Below the pieces are notes generated by a model. That model did no database searches and was not told the DNA's origin. It was given only the letters and a program-made list of their open reading frames with translations. The position numbers were made by a program, and so were the translations under genes. From Platanthera guangdongensis (taxonomy: Eukaryota; Streptophyta; Magnoliopsida; Asparagales; Orchidaceae): a stretch of DNA of 64,000 bases. Position 1 is the first letter of the stretch; every line of letters begins with the position of its first letter. The DNA is taken from NCBI GenBank assembly GCA_039583875.1, contig CM077151.1:122641047-122705046 (forward strand), given 5' to 3'. Below, one piece after another: positions 54,142 to 64,000 of the stretch.

Positions 54142-54698
54142 TTTTTATTAATCAAATCAGAGAAAACTTCTCCCCAGTTTAGTTGTTTCTTGTCCACCAG
54201 GGCACCCATCAGACAGAGCTGATACCTAGATATGGTATCATGAGCTGAGTGTTTTGCCAGCAACACTTTTCCAACAACATCAGCTAGAAATCTGTACTCA
54301 ACAGACAGATTTTTCTTAAGCAATTTGCTAGGGTTTGCTTCAAAATGTCCCATCCTTTCAAGTATATTAGAAAACTCCTCTCCAGAAAGCTCCACAGAAT
54401 CTTCTCCAGATTTTAATTGAAAAACCTCTGTCAAAGCAGCAGGTGTTACGGATACCTGGGTTCCTGAGATGCTTCCAACCACTGTATTCTGATCCAGGTT
54501 ATGGGCAGTATACACCCATTCCTTTATCTCATCTGCAGCTAATTTGATCCTTGTAGTCATTATAGTAACTAGCTGTTGATCTTTGAAAAGTTCCAGAATC
54601 TCCTTGAAGATTTGATCACTGTTGTTGAAAGAATCCATGTCGATATCAAATACAGTGTCAAATTTCATTACGGCCAAGATGGCGACTGAAACTGCCAT
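54142..54698 (-). pseudogene. A2 ORF3, truncated
   Basis: The ATG at 54698 opens MAVSVAILAVMKFDTVFD, homologous to C ORF3 at 18738. It is clean through KLLKKNLSVEYRFLADVVG and KVLLAKHSAHDTIS to FSDLINKN, where D2 LTR sequence takes over. The acceptor-like TTCATTTTTGCAG ends six bases before the ATG, parallel to C. Function unknown; Sirevirus extra ORF. Confidence 0.75.
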
Positions 54699-54844
54699 TG
54701 ATTCCTGCAAAAATGAACAAATAAACGACCAAGTATAGAGAAGTTTGGAGGGAAAGAGAAAATTTGCAGAGAGTATGAATGCGCAAGTTGAGAACGACGG
54801 CCGAAAAATGAGTTTTATATTAGGGTTCGATGCAGAAAAGGAAA

Positions 54845-55075
54845 GATCGTTGAACTCTGTTTGACGATCTGGGCTTCTAAAGGAAACTGAAAGGTCATCA
54901 ATATCGTCGATCTCCGTTCGACGATATTGGAGAGCGTCGAGCTCCGTTCGATGATCGCTGACCTGAAGAAAGATAGTTTAGCACTATCTGAGAAGCACTG
55001 AACTCTGGTCGACGATTTCGGAAGTCGTCGATCTCCGTTCGACGATCTGGGGGAAAATCGTCGAGCACAGTTCAG
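54845..55075. repeat. TCGAC palindrome array between A2 pol and ORF3
   Basis: TCGTCGATCTCCGTTCGACGAT-type words, same place as in C. Confidence 0.85.
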
Positions 55076-55158
55076 AGACCAAAAACACTCTATACACTAG
55101 AAAAAGCACTTTGATTTTCCTAGTCTTGGTCATTTTTATAATTTTAAAATCTTGGATC

Positions 55159-58100
55159 TTATTTCAGGTTTCCTCCATCTGACATTCCTAACTGATTTAG
55201 GAAGAATGTATGTTTCTTTTCATTCAAGGGTTTGGTGAAAATATCTCCCCTTTGCAAATCAGTTGGGATATATTGAAGTTCAATTTTATTTTTCTCAACA
55301 TTATCCCTTAGAAAGTGATGCCTAATTTCTATGTGTTTTGTCCTACTATGGAGGATTGGATTTTGTGCTATGAAAATAGAACTTGTATTATCACAAAATA
55401 TTTTAGACTTTTCTAAGTTGTAGCCATAGTCTAGGAGCTGATTTTGAATCCACAAGATTTGTGAACAACAACTAACTGCAGCCATATATTCAGCTTCAGC
55501 AGTTGAAGTTGACAAAGATGTTTGTTTCTTGCAAAATCAGGAGATAAGTCTGTCACCAAGAAACTGACAAGTTCCACTGGTGCTTTTTCTGTCTATTCTG
55601 CATCCAGCATAATCAGCGTCTGAAAATCCAGTTAAGTCAAATGCTGAATCTTTTGGATACCAGAGACCTAGATTTGGACAACTTTTTACATACCTAAGAA
55701 TCCTTTTTACTAAGGTTAGGTGTGACTCTCTAGGGCTCACTTGGAATCTAGCGCATATGTATGTAGCAAATATTATGTCAGGTCTACTAGCTATTAGGTA
55801 CAATAAAGAGCCAATCATTGCTCTATATGTTGTCTGATCAACAGGTTTCCCATGTTCATCAGCATCTAATACAGCATTAGTAGGCATAGGTGTTTTCATA
55901 CATGATGCTTCAGACATATCAAATTTCTTAACCAATTCTTTTGCATACTTGGTTTGAGAAATAAATATACCTTCAGCATATTGTTTGATTTGTAGTCCTA
56001 AAAAGAAGGATAGCTCACCCATACTACTCATTTCAAATTTAGAATGCATTAGATTGGAAAACCTTCTACATAAATTTGAATCAGTAGAACCAAATATAAT
56101 ATCATCTACATAGATTTGTACTAGTAGGGTATGGGACTTATGGGTTCTAATAAAAAGAGTTTGGTCTACTCTACCCTTATAAACTCATTTTTCAGAAGGA
56201 AGCATGCTAGGGTCTCATACCATGCTCTAGGAGCTTGCTTTAGACCATATAATGCTTTATGAAATTTGAAAACATAATCAGGATGAGTTGAAGAGATAAA
56301 ACCTGGGGTTGTCTGACATAGACTTCTTCTTTGATATCTCCATTGAGAAAAGCACTCTATACATCCATCTGGTATACTTTGAATCCTTTGTGTGCTGCAT
56401 ATGCTAAGAAGATTCTTATGGCCTCTAACCTTGCAACTGGTGCAAAGGTCTGGTCATAATCTATCCCTTCTTCTTGAGAGTACCCTTGAGCAACTAGCCT
56501 TGCCTTGTTCCTTATAATGACTCCTTGATCATCCAATTTATTTTTGAACACCCATTTTGTTCCAACAATGGAGTGATCCTTTGGCCTTGGTACTAGTTCA
56601 CAAACTTTGTTCCTTTCAAATTGATGCAACTCTTCTTGCATTGCAATGATCCAGTGTGGATCTTGCTCTGCATCTTGAATGGATTGAGGTTCAATTTGAG
56701 AAAGGAGGCAAGTGTGCATCAGGTTTTGGTTGAACTGATTTCTAGTTTGCGCACCAGCTGAGATGTCTCCAATCACTTGGGAGATTGGATGGTCTCTTGA
56801 TGTTACTAAATCAACATGAGATTTTGATTGTTCACCAACCTGTGTTGTTGTTTCCTCTGGTGGTACAACAACTGCCTCTTCAAGAAGTTTCTCTTCAAGA
56901 TGTTGAATGTCTTCTTCATCATCACTGCTTTCCTCTTTTTGAATAATTTGTAACCTGTCCAAGTATTCTGTAAGGAGTGTACCTGCAATGGTTCTATGGT
57001 AGAAGTATTCTTCTCCCTGAAAGACATGTTAGATTCATCAAAAGATATATGAACAGATTCTTCAATTTTGAGAGTTGATTTATTATATACCCTATAAGCT
57101 TTTCTGATAATGGAGTATCCCAGAAACACTCCTTCATCAGCTTTAGCTTGAAATTTTGCTAAGTATTTCTTGTCATTATTGTGAATGTAACAAATACAAC
57201 CAAAAATTTTAAAGTAATCTACTTTAGGTTTCTTCCCTTTGAGTAATTCATAGGGAGTCTTGCCCTTCAGTTTATGTATTAAATTTCTATTCAACACATA
57301 GTTGGAGGTGTTCACTGCCTCTGCCCAAAAGGATAGAGGAATGTGAGCATCTGACAATAATATAGTGGTAGATTCAATAAGGGTTTTATTTTTCCTTTCA
57401 GCTACCCCATTTTGTTGAGGAGTTCTAGGAGCTGAGAAAGTGTGTCTGATCCCTTCACTCTGACAGAACTCTTGCATAAGAAGAGAATCAAACTCTGTCC
57501 CATGATCACTTTTGATCAGGGCAATGTGAGTATTGAACTCACTCTGTATGCATTTGAGAAACTCTGTCAAACACTTAAAGTTATCAGACTTCTTCCTCAG
57601 AAAGAACACCCATGTGAATCTAGAGAAGTCATCTACGACCACTAAAGTATAGGATTTCCCTCCTAAGCTTTGTATTGTAATGGGTCCAAAAAGATCCATA
57701 TGTAACAGATACAAAATCCTTGGTGAATCACTCTTATTAAGTGACTTGAAACTATTTTTGGTTTGCTTGCCTAATTGACAAGCCCTGCAGAGTCCTTCCT
57801 TCTTATAGGGGCCAGAAGGTAGCCCTCTAACAAGGTTGTCCTTTGATAGCCTAGCAATGGTTCTAAGGTTTATATGTCCTAATCTCTTATGTCATAGTTC
57901 ATTAGGTCTACTAATAGAGTTGAACAAGCAAATATCTACTTTAGTTGAAAGAAAGTCTACAAGATAGATGTTACCTTTCCTTTTACCTGTCAACACAGTT
58001 GTGTTGTCCTCTGATTTGATCTTGCATAAGGATTTGCTGAAAGTCACTTGGTAGCCTTCATCACATAGCTGACTGATGCTGATCAAGTTATGCTTCAGTC

Positions 58101-58308
58101 CTTCCACATAGGCTACTTTCTTGAATGTGACTGTGCCAATCTGGACTGCACCATATCCTTTTGTTAGTCCAAAGTTTGAATCACCAAATATTACTTTGGG
58201 TCCAAGCTTGGCCTTGAAGGATGTGAAATTATCCTTGTTTCCTGTCATGTGCTTTGAGCACCCACTATCCAGATACCATTGCTGGTTTGATGTTGGATAG
58301 GTCTTCAC
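55159..58308 (-). pseudogene. A2 pol polyprotein
   Basis: Copia polyprotein with all domains. Protease has [13 protein letters not shown] (near 58275). A TGA near 57890 replaces the Trp of the zinc-binding ELWHKRLGH. The integrase core has MDLFGPI, IKSDHGTEFDS and PQQNGVAERKN, with a frameshift near 56970. RT has YQMDV followed by a TAG (56357) and the YVDD site near 56100. RNase H has SDADYAGCRIDRKSTSG, a TGA near 55535, [11 protein letters not shown] and a C-terminus ending NQLGMSDGGNLK at 55159. Several of the nonsense codons are TGG to TGA/TAG, as expected from C to T decay. Confidence 0.9.
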
Positions 58309-58348
58309 CTGCACATAAAATAATTTACTTGTTTTTGACCCAGTTTAC
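58309..58348 (-). other. Candidate mini-intron at A2 gag-pol border
   Basis: 40 bases on the minus strand, GTAAAC after CCCAAG to TTTATGTGCAG before GTGAAG. A1 has the same at 1312-1351. Removal deletes the gag stop and corrects the +1 frame difference. Confidence 0.35.
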
Positions 58349-60340
58349 CTTGGGCCTAGGTTGATAACCTTTGAATTCAGAAATAAAAGACATCCCTGGT
58401 TGACTCTTATAACCTTCAGGAAGATATCTCCTTAGAGGTATTATCCATTCAGTATAAGGGTTAAATCTTTGGAATGAAGGACCCCTAGGTTTGGAATTTG
58501 ATTTACCTTTGAAAAAGTTTCCAAAACTCTGATCTCTGCTCGACGATCGTTGAGCTGAGTTCGACGATCTTGGGTCAGATCGTCGAGCTCCGTTCGAAGA
58601 TCGACTGTGGCAGAGTTCAGGGTTTAGAGATCGTCGACCTGAGTTCGACGATTTAGCCTGAGATCGTTGATCTGCATTCGACGATCGTCTAGATCCATTC
58701 AACGATTTCTGTTGAACTTTTGTTTTCTTGGGTAAGTCAGAATTCTTCCTAGCTACCTCTACAACTCCCTTACCTTTATCAGAGATAAATTTAATTGGGG
58801 TTGTTAGTACTATAGGTTGGCTGGATGAAGCACCCAAGCACAGTGTACTATTGAATCTTGAGTTCACTGTGCTTGTGATGTCCATTAGCTTGATACTTCT
58901 CCCATTGAGGGATTCTTCAAGCTTCTTGGCCTCTGATAGTTCACTTTTCAGTGAAGCTATCTGCTCCCTACAACATTCCAACTCCTCAGAGAGTTTGAGG
59001 TTTTCTGATTTTAAAGTACTGTGTTCAGATAATTGATTTCTGAGAGAAATGATTTCCTTCTCATATTTTAATAAGTCTAAACATAGTGCTTTAAACTCAC
59101 ACTTGAATTCCTCAGAATTAAAATCAAAAGAACTTATTACTTGGTCCTCTTCAGATTGAGTCTCTGATTCTGACTCTAATTCTTCTGCATCAGAATTGTG
59201 TTGTGAGGCATTGATAGCCATCATGCAGAATTCCTTTTCTTCAGCATCATCTTCATCATCACTTGAGCTGGATGAAGCTTCTGATTCTTCTTCTATCTCA
59301 CTCCAAGATTCAGCAACAAATCGCTTCCTTGTATGCTTGTTCTTGCTGGAGGAGTGTTTGCCATTGCTGCTCTTCTTCAAGTCCTTTTCTTTTCTCCTTT
59401 CTTTCCTGTCCTTTTTGTCCTTATTTTTATTTTCTGGATAGTCAGGCACAATGTGGCTTGGTTTCCTACAACCAAAACAGATAATCTCTTTGTTATTTGA
59501 TTTGTCATACCTTGGCTTGTCATGCTCTCTGTATGATCTTTTCCTGAAATCCTTCCTGGCCATTTTGTAAAACCTTTTGGCCAGTAGGCTTAGCAACTCT
59601 TCATTGCTTGTGACTTTGTCTTCAGGATGATCTTCAATGGCTTTGAAAGCTATTGACTTCTCTTTTCTTGTAGCTGGTGAGGCAGCCTTCTGCTCTTCTT
59701 CTCTATTCTTGATGAGCAGCTCATAAGACTTGAGCTTGCCCAAGAGAGCTTTAGTTGTGATCTCATTTAGGCTTCTGGCATCCTTGATTAGCTAGATCCT
59801 TGAGTCCCAAGTGCTTGGGAAGCACATTAGAATTTTATCATTGAGCTCAGTCAATGAGATCTCTTTGTCCAATGTTTTCAGCTCATTGACTATGAGATTG
59901 AGTCTATTATACATGTCTACTACTGACTCAGCTTCTCCTTTCTTGAAATTCTCATACTGGGTTATGAGATGATATCTTCTATCTTTTCTCTCATCAGCAG
60001 ATCCTGAGACTATCTCAGATAACTTGTCCCAGATGTCCTTTGCTGAATTGCATTCAGCTACCTTTTGGAATATCTCATTAGACATAGTCTGGGCTAGAAT
60101 GTTCATAGCTTTTGCATCAACCAATTTCCATTTCTTTATTTCTCCATCTGTTCCTGAAGGAGGTGGAACAACACTTGTACTTGTATTCTCTGGAGGTCTT
60201 GGACACACTTTCAAAATAGAATTGAAAATGTCCTCATCAATAGAGTTCATGTACAGTCTAATCCTTGCCTTCCAAAGTGCAAACTTGGATAGATTGCACA
60301 CTGGAGGTCTGGTGCTAGCATAATCTTTGTTTTGGGCCAT
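58325..60340 (-). pseudogene. A2 gag, one nonsense codon
   Basis: The ATG at 60340 opens MAQNKDYASTRPPVCN. UBN2-type gag, with a single TAG near 59790 (Trp in A1 DSRIWPIKD). A CCHC knuckle CFGCRKPSHIVPDY has lost its Gly and last Cys. Acidic Ser-rich segment, coiled coil and RSSN repeat linker (58540-58710) follow. Otherwise open to 58325. A1 is broken at a different codon, so the two copies died independently. Confidence 0.88.
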
Positions 60341-60482
60341 GTTTTGTGAAGGAATAATTTTAATAACAAAATCAAAACAAGCAGATCTAACTAGAGGGAT
60401 CTTTGGGTTCAGGTATTAGCCTGTGCAACCACTAAGGTGTGGTATTTTAACCAATCCTGGAAGTTGTGGTATTTTTAACCAA

Positions 60483-60498
60483 CCTCGCTGTGATACCA
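60483..60498 (-). other. A2 primer binding site
   Basis: Minus strand TGGTATCACAGCGAGG, one or two changes from the A1 site. Confidence 0.75.
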
Positions 60499-60500
60499 AT

Positions 60501-62033
60501 TGAAAGTGCAAGTTAGATCTGATATACTCTAGAGGGGGGTGAATAGAGTATGGTGCTTGCTAAAAACTTTTTACAATAGTTGTTGTATTCCTAAGTGAAC
60601 AAGGAAGCAAATGAACTACAACAACTATCTAATAAAAAAGCAATCACAAACCACGGCCAGAAAACAAAAGAAAGTAAGAAACCAGATGACACAAGGAGCT
60701 ATAGTGGTTCCCCAATCAATCTGGGTACATCCACTCTTCTACCACCCTAGGTAGGAATCCACTGCAGGATGAGTTGATCAGGTGTCCTGGGTACCAATGA
60801 GCTTTTAATAAGGTACTCATAAACCAAATCAGATTTTTTGATCAGGTGTCTTGCCACCACTGAGTTTTGACAAGGTCTCAGAAACCAGCACTAACTTTTG
60901 AAGGGAGTTTGATAAACCCTTTACAGCAAAGAGAGTGAGAGAGAGAGGGATGAGATGATCTTCTCTGTCAATAATCAGAGAGAAGATAGTGGATGTTGTC
61001 AAAGCTCCCCTAAGTTCTTGAGTTGTTCAGGAAGTGAAGCTTTGCAGTAGGGTGATAGGCCTTCAGAATATTTGATCTCCAGCAAAGGATGATTTCAGCA
61101 ACAGCTAAAATGTGTGGTGTCTGGAGTCTTGAATGATGATGGCCTTTGAACACTAGAATCAAAAGGGATCTGAAAATTTCAGTATGTTGATCTCCTTTTG
61201 TGATGGTGTTCTTGTAAGAATTCAAAGACTGAGAATATCTGCAGCTCTTTTTCTTGTTGTTGTTGTTGATGATGTTCTCTGTATTATTCTATGTTATTCT
61301 GTGTTATTCTTCTACAGTAGGGATGAAAAACTGATCTTTTATTCCTTAGATTTGAATGAATATTTCTCTGTCCAAGATAGCTGTTAGCCGATAAATGACT
61401 TCCTTAACTGCATTTTGTGTTCTGGAGGAAAGTCCAATAAAAACATTTCTTTGAAAATCCCTTGAAACTTGCTCCAGATTAATCGAAAACGGCTACAAGA
61501 TCCTTGAAATAAATGCTGAGAATAATTCCATAACTGTCTGAATTTGAATCATGAAAAACGTCGATCTCACCAGAAAAACGTCGACCTGAGCTCCACTATT
61601 GTTGAACTGAGCTCAGAGACTGGTCTTAGACTGAAATAGAGATCGTCGATCTGAGCTCAACTATCGTCGAACTGAGCTCAGAGATAGAGAAACAAACTGG
61701 AGACAAGAACATCGATCTGAGCTCGAAGATCATCGAATGGAGTTCGACGACTTGTTGAAGTTGAGCTCAGAGATCGTCGAATGGAGTTCGACGATTCGTC
61801 GAAGTGATCTCAGCGATCGTCGAATGGAGTTCGACTATTCGTCGTCCTGAGCTCGACGAAATGACTTAGTCTCCTGAACTGAAAATATCTGGTCTTGAGG
61901 GCAGCTTTCAAACCTAAATACTAACCTTTAGACTTAATTCTAATTGACCTTTAGATCTATACAAGGAGGTCAAAACAGATTTCCTAAAAGGCATAGTGAT
62001 CCTTGCCCAAATCAGTAATAGGGTGTTCCAACA
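60501..62033 (-). repeat. A2 5' LTR
   Basis: Ends correspond exactly to A1 (TGTTGGAACACCC at 62033, CTTGCACTTTCA at 60501). 1533 bp. TCGAC array 61555-61862. Confidence 0.9.
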
Positions 62034-62500
62034 GTGTCGACACCAGAAGAAACTATGTCGACATGCAGAGGCAGTGTCGACACACAGTGAAGCATAGTCG
62101 ACATCAAATGTGTCGACACATAGAGGCAGTGTCGACACACAGAGAAAGTTTAGTCGACATCAGCTGTGTCGACACCCAGAGGCTGTGTGGACACACAGAG
62201 AAGCTTAGTCGACATCAACTATGTCGACACAAAGAGGCAGTGTCAACACACAGAAGACTTTGTCGACATCAACTGTATCGACACACAAGACTTGTGTCGA
62301 TACACTGCAGAGCTTCAACAAAGTTTAAGAGAAGAAGTGTTTGTGTCGACACACAGAATCAGTGTCGACACATTCTACAGAAGGCTGTGTCGAGAAGCAT
62401 TATCAACAATAAAGGAGATGTGTTGACACCACCAATGCTTGTGTCGACACTTAGTTCACTTGTGTCGACACTTAGTCTACTTGTGTCGACACATGATGAA
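62034..62500. repeat. GTGTCGACAC array in B2 LTR
   Basis: About twenty GTGTCGACAC or GTCGACAT words with CACAGAG/CAGAGGCA spacers. B1 has TTCGTCGA, GCTGAGAC and GCGTTGAGTG arrays in the 5' half of its LTR instead. Confidence 0.9.
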
Positions 62501-63539
62501 GTTCAGTCTTGACATTTTGCTGACAGAGACACAGTTCAAGAAGTGACTGGATGACTTGACAGCTGCCATTACCAACCGGTTTACTGCAACTGTCAGAGTT
62601 GTCAGAAGTTTGTTAGAAATCAGATCAGCCGGTTACCATGGAGGAAGACTATATAAAGGCTTTCTCCTTCAACAGAAAATAAATGAACTTAGAACTAAAA
62701 AAAAGTATATACACATACAGAAGAAGATTTTCGGAAGAAGATCTAAGAAGAAAGTGGAGAGAGAGAGCTCCATCTACTGAAGTGCAGTTGCTAAACCAGG
62801 CTGCTAAGGAGGATTCAGATTGTGATCTGAATATCAAGAAAGGAGCTGATTGAAGATCAATTTCACAGGAGTTTATCCCTACTGAGTTCAGATTCAAGAA
62901 GATTTGAAGAAAGCTAAGAGTGGTTGTTCTTTGCCATCAGTTTCTTCCAAGAACTGATTAAGAAACCACCTATCCCTTCTCTCTCTATCAGGGTGGTGGT
63001 TAATTACAAACTTAAATCAATTTTCTATAGGATCTTTATAGATCTGAGCTGTAAGCCTAATTTATAAAGGCTGAGTGTAGGAGAGTATTTTCCCTGAGTG
63101 GTAGGCCTTACTGAAGGTTGAGATAGGGATGTGAGCCTGAGTTGTAGGAGATTGCTATCTCTGAGGTGTAGGCCATGTTGAAGGCTGAGGTAGGGCTGTG
63201 TGCCTAAGCTATAGGAGTGTGGACTCACTCTGAGTTGTAGGAACCTTGATTGGGTTCTGAAGTTGTAAGATCTGCAGATCTAAGGTGAAGAGAAGAAGTT
63301 AGGCTGAATCTAGCACACTGCTAGATAGGCGAAGGGGGAAAGTGGATGTACCCAATACTTTGGGAACCACTATAAATCTTGTGCACTCTGTTATTGGATA
63401 TATTTCTGTGATGTGTTTGCTGTGTTTATAGTATAACTAACAGAAAACTAGAGTTTATTATCTGCCTTAGAATAAAAAGGATTTGAGCCTATTCACCCCC
63501 CTCTAGGTGTATTAGGTTATCTTGAAACAAATTATTTCA
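62034..63539 (+). repeat. B2 5' LTR, interrupted by A2
   Basis: The left part is a GTGTCGACAC array (62034-62500). The right part matches the B1 LTR type (GAGTGTAGG/CTGAGGTAGG words, GTGGATGTACCCAA, TATAAAT at 63371-63377, terminus TATTCACCCCCCTCTAGG). Ends AAATTATTTCA. Confidence 0.82.
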
Positions 63540-63541
63540 AG

Positions 63542-63558
63542 TGGTATCAAAGCAAGGT
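63542..63558 (+). other. B2 primer binding site
   Basis: TGGTATCAAAGCAAGG two bases after the LTR end. Confidence 0.85.
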
Positions 63559-63619
63559 TACTCAAAGAAGGACTTAATAGTCTGAGTTAGATCCACAAGG
63601 CAGATTCAAGATCAAGAAA

Positions 63620-64000
63620 ATGGGTTCAGGAGAAAATCATAAGGAACTAGGTTCTATGAAATTACCCAAATGCAGGAAACAGATATTTGGAATATGAAAA
63701 GAAAGGGTCAGGCTATTTATGGAGGCTTCGGATCCAAGGATCTACATTACAGTAAAGGAAGGTCCTTATATTCCAATGAAGTTGTCAGTTCTAGATGATA
63801 ACCAAAGAATTCCCATGGATTTTTCAGAGATGACTAAGGATGAGATCATCCTGACAACTATGGATAAAAGAGTCGAGAATATCATAGTAAGTGCCATAGA
63901 TGATACAATCTTTCAAAATTTGATTCACTGCAAGACCTCCAAGGAAATGTGGGATACTCTGATAGTCTACCTGGAGGGTTCTAAAGAAGTCAGACAAGAT
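63620..64000 (+). pseudogene. B2 gag, 5' part
   Basis: The ATG at 63620 opens MGSGENHKELGSMKLPK. A TGA at 63695 lies where B1 has the Trp of GSWK. It then continues with EGPYIPMKL, DEIILTTMDKRVENIIVSAI and CKTSKEMWDTL, the UBN2-type copia gag. It runs off the window edge. Better preserved than B1 after the stop. Confidence 0.8.

Larger units (their letters stand above)
54142..62033 (-). mobile_element. A2: Sirevirus, 3' end cut by D2
   Basis: Minus strand: 5' LTR (62033-60501), PBS, gag, pol, TCGAC array and the first 185 codons of ORF3, interrupted at 54141 by D2. The 3' part of ORF3, PPT and 3' LTR are absent. Inserted in the LTR of B2 (flank GTGTC at 62034). Confidence 0.9.

Noticed and set aside
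57442..57645. Plus-strand small open frame, also found at 445-648
   Set aside because: Shadow of integrase on the other strand. Its conservation follows from the A1/A2 homology.

Overview
This window looks like intergenic heterochromatin from a flowering plant, probably a eudicot. I recognise no ordinary host gene. Almost all of it is nested LTR retrotransposons: Ty1/copia elements of Sirevirus type, Ty3/gypsy elements of chromovirus (Tekay/Del-like) and Tat-like type, a smaller copia fragment, and a tRNA-derived SINE pair. A 500-base run of N (30406-30905) is an assembly gap. Family letters below are mine: A, B and C are Sireviruses, D is Tat-like gypsy, E is chromovirus-like gypsy, F and G are small copia remnants.

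Layout. 1-123 is a GTGTCGACAC repeat fragment. 129-5230 is A1, a truncated minus-strand Sirevirus. 5236-5866 is a lone copia-type LTR (F). 6236-6601 is a head-to-head SINE pair. 6602-24987 is gypsy E1 on the minus strand, split by a complete 12.4-kb Sirevirus C (11155-23519). 24988-30405 is D1, the left part of a Tat-like element, inserted in the E1 leader. After the gap, 30906-31814 is the 3' part of an E-type LTR inside the 5' LTR of B1 (31815-42299). B1 is a pol-less Sirevirus relative that itself contains a solo C-type LTR (33357-35277) with a perfect 5-bp target duplication. 42300-43604 is copia G, cut by gypsy E2 (43605-about 47920). About 47920-54141 is D2, inserted in A2 (54142-62033, minus strand), which in turn abuts the LTR of B2 (62034-63539), whose gag runs off the window.

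All coding regions carry stops, frameshifts or changed catalytic residues, so these are mostly dead copies. Comparing copies still reveals conserved design. (1) A and C share a GT...AG segment of 39-40 bases at the gag-pol border whose removal would fuse gag and pol in frame in each copy. (2) D has gag but no visible pol, and carries on the opposite strand two TATA-driven genes with 71-75 base introns at conserved positions and phases. (3) The E2 leader has three hairpins with an identical 12-base loop and stems that differ yet still pair. (4) TCGAC-centred palindromes have been amplified in LTRs, in the gag-pol linker and after RNase H of Sireviruses. One form, GTGTCGACAC, also makes a minisatellite in the unrelated gypsy E2 LTR. 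(5) One B1 LTR holds three successive arrays of different short inverted repeats.

All alignments were made by eye. Family assignments rest on motifs, not database searches.
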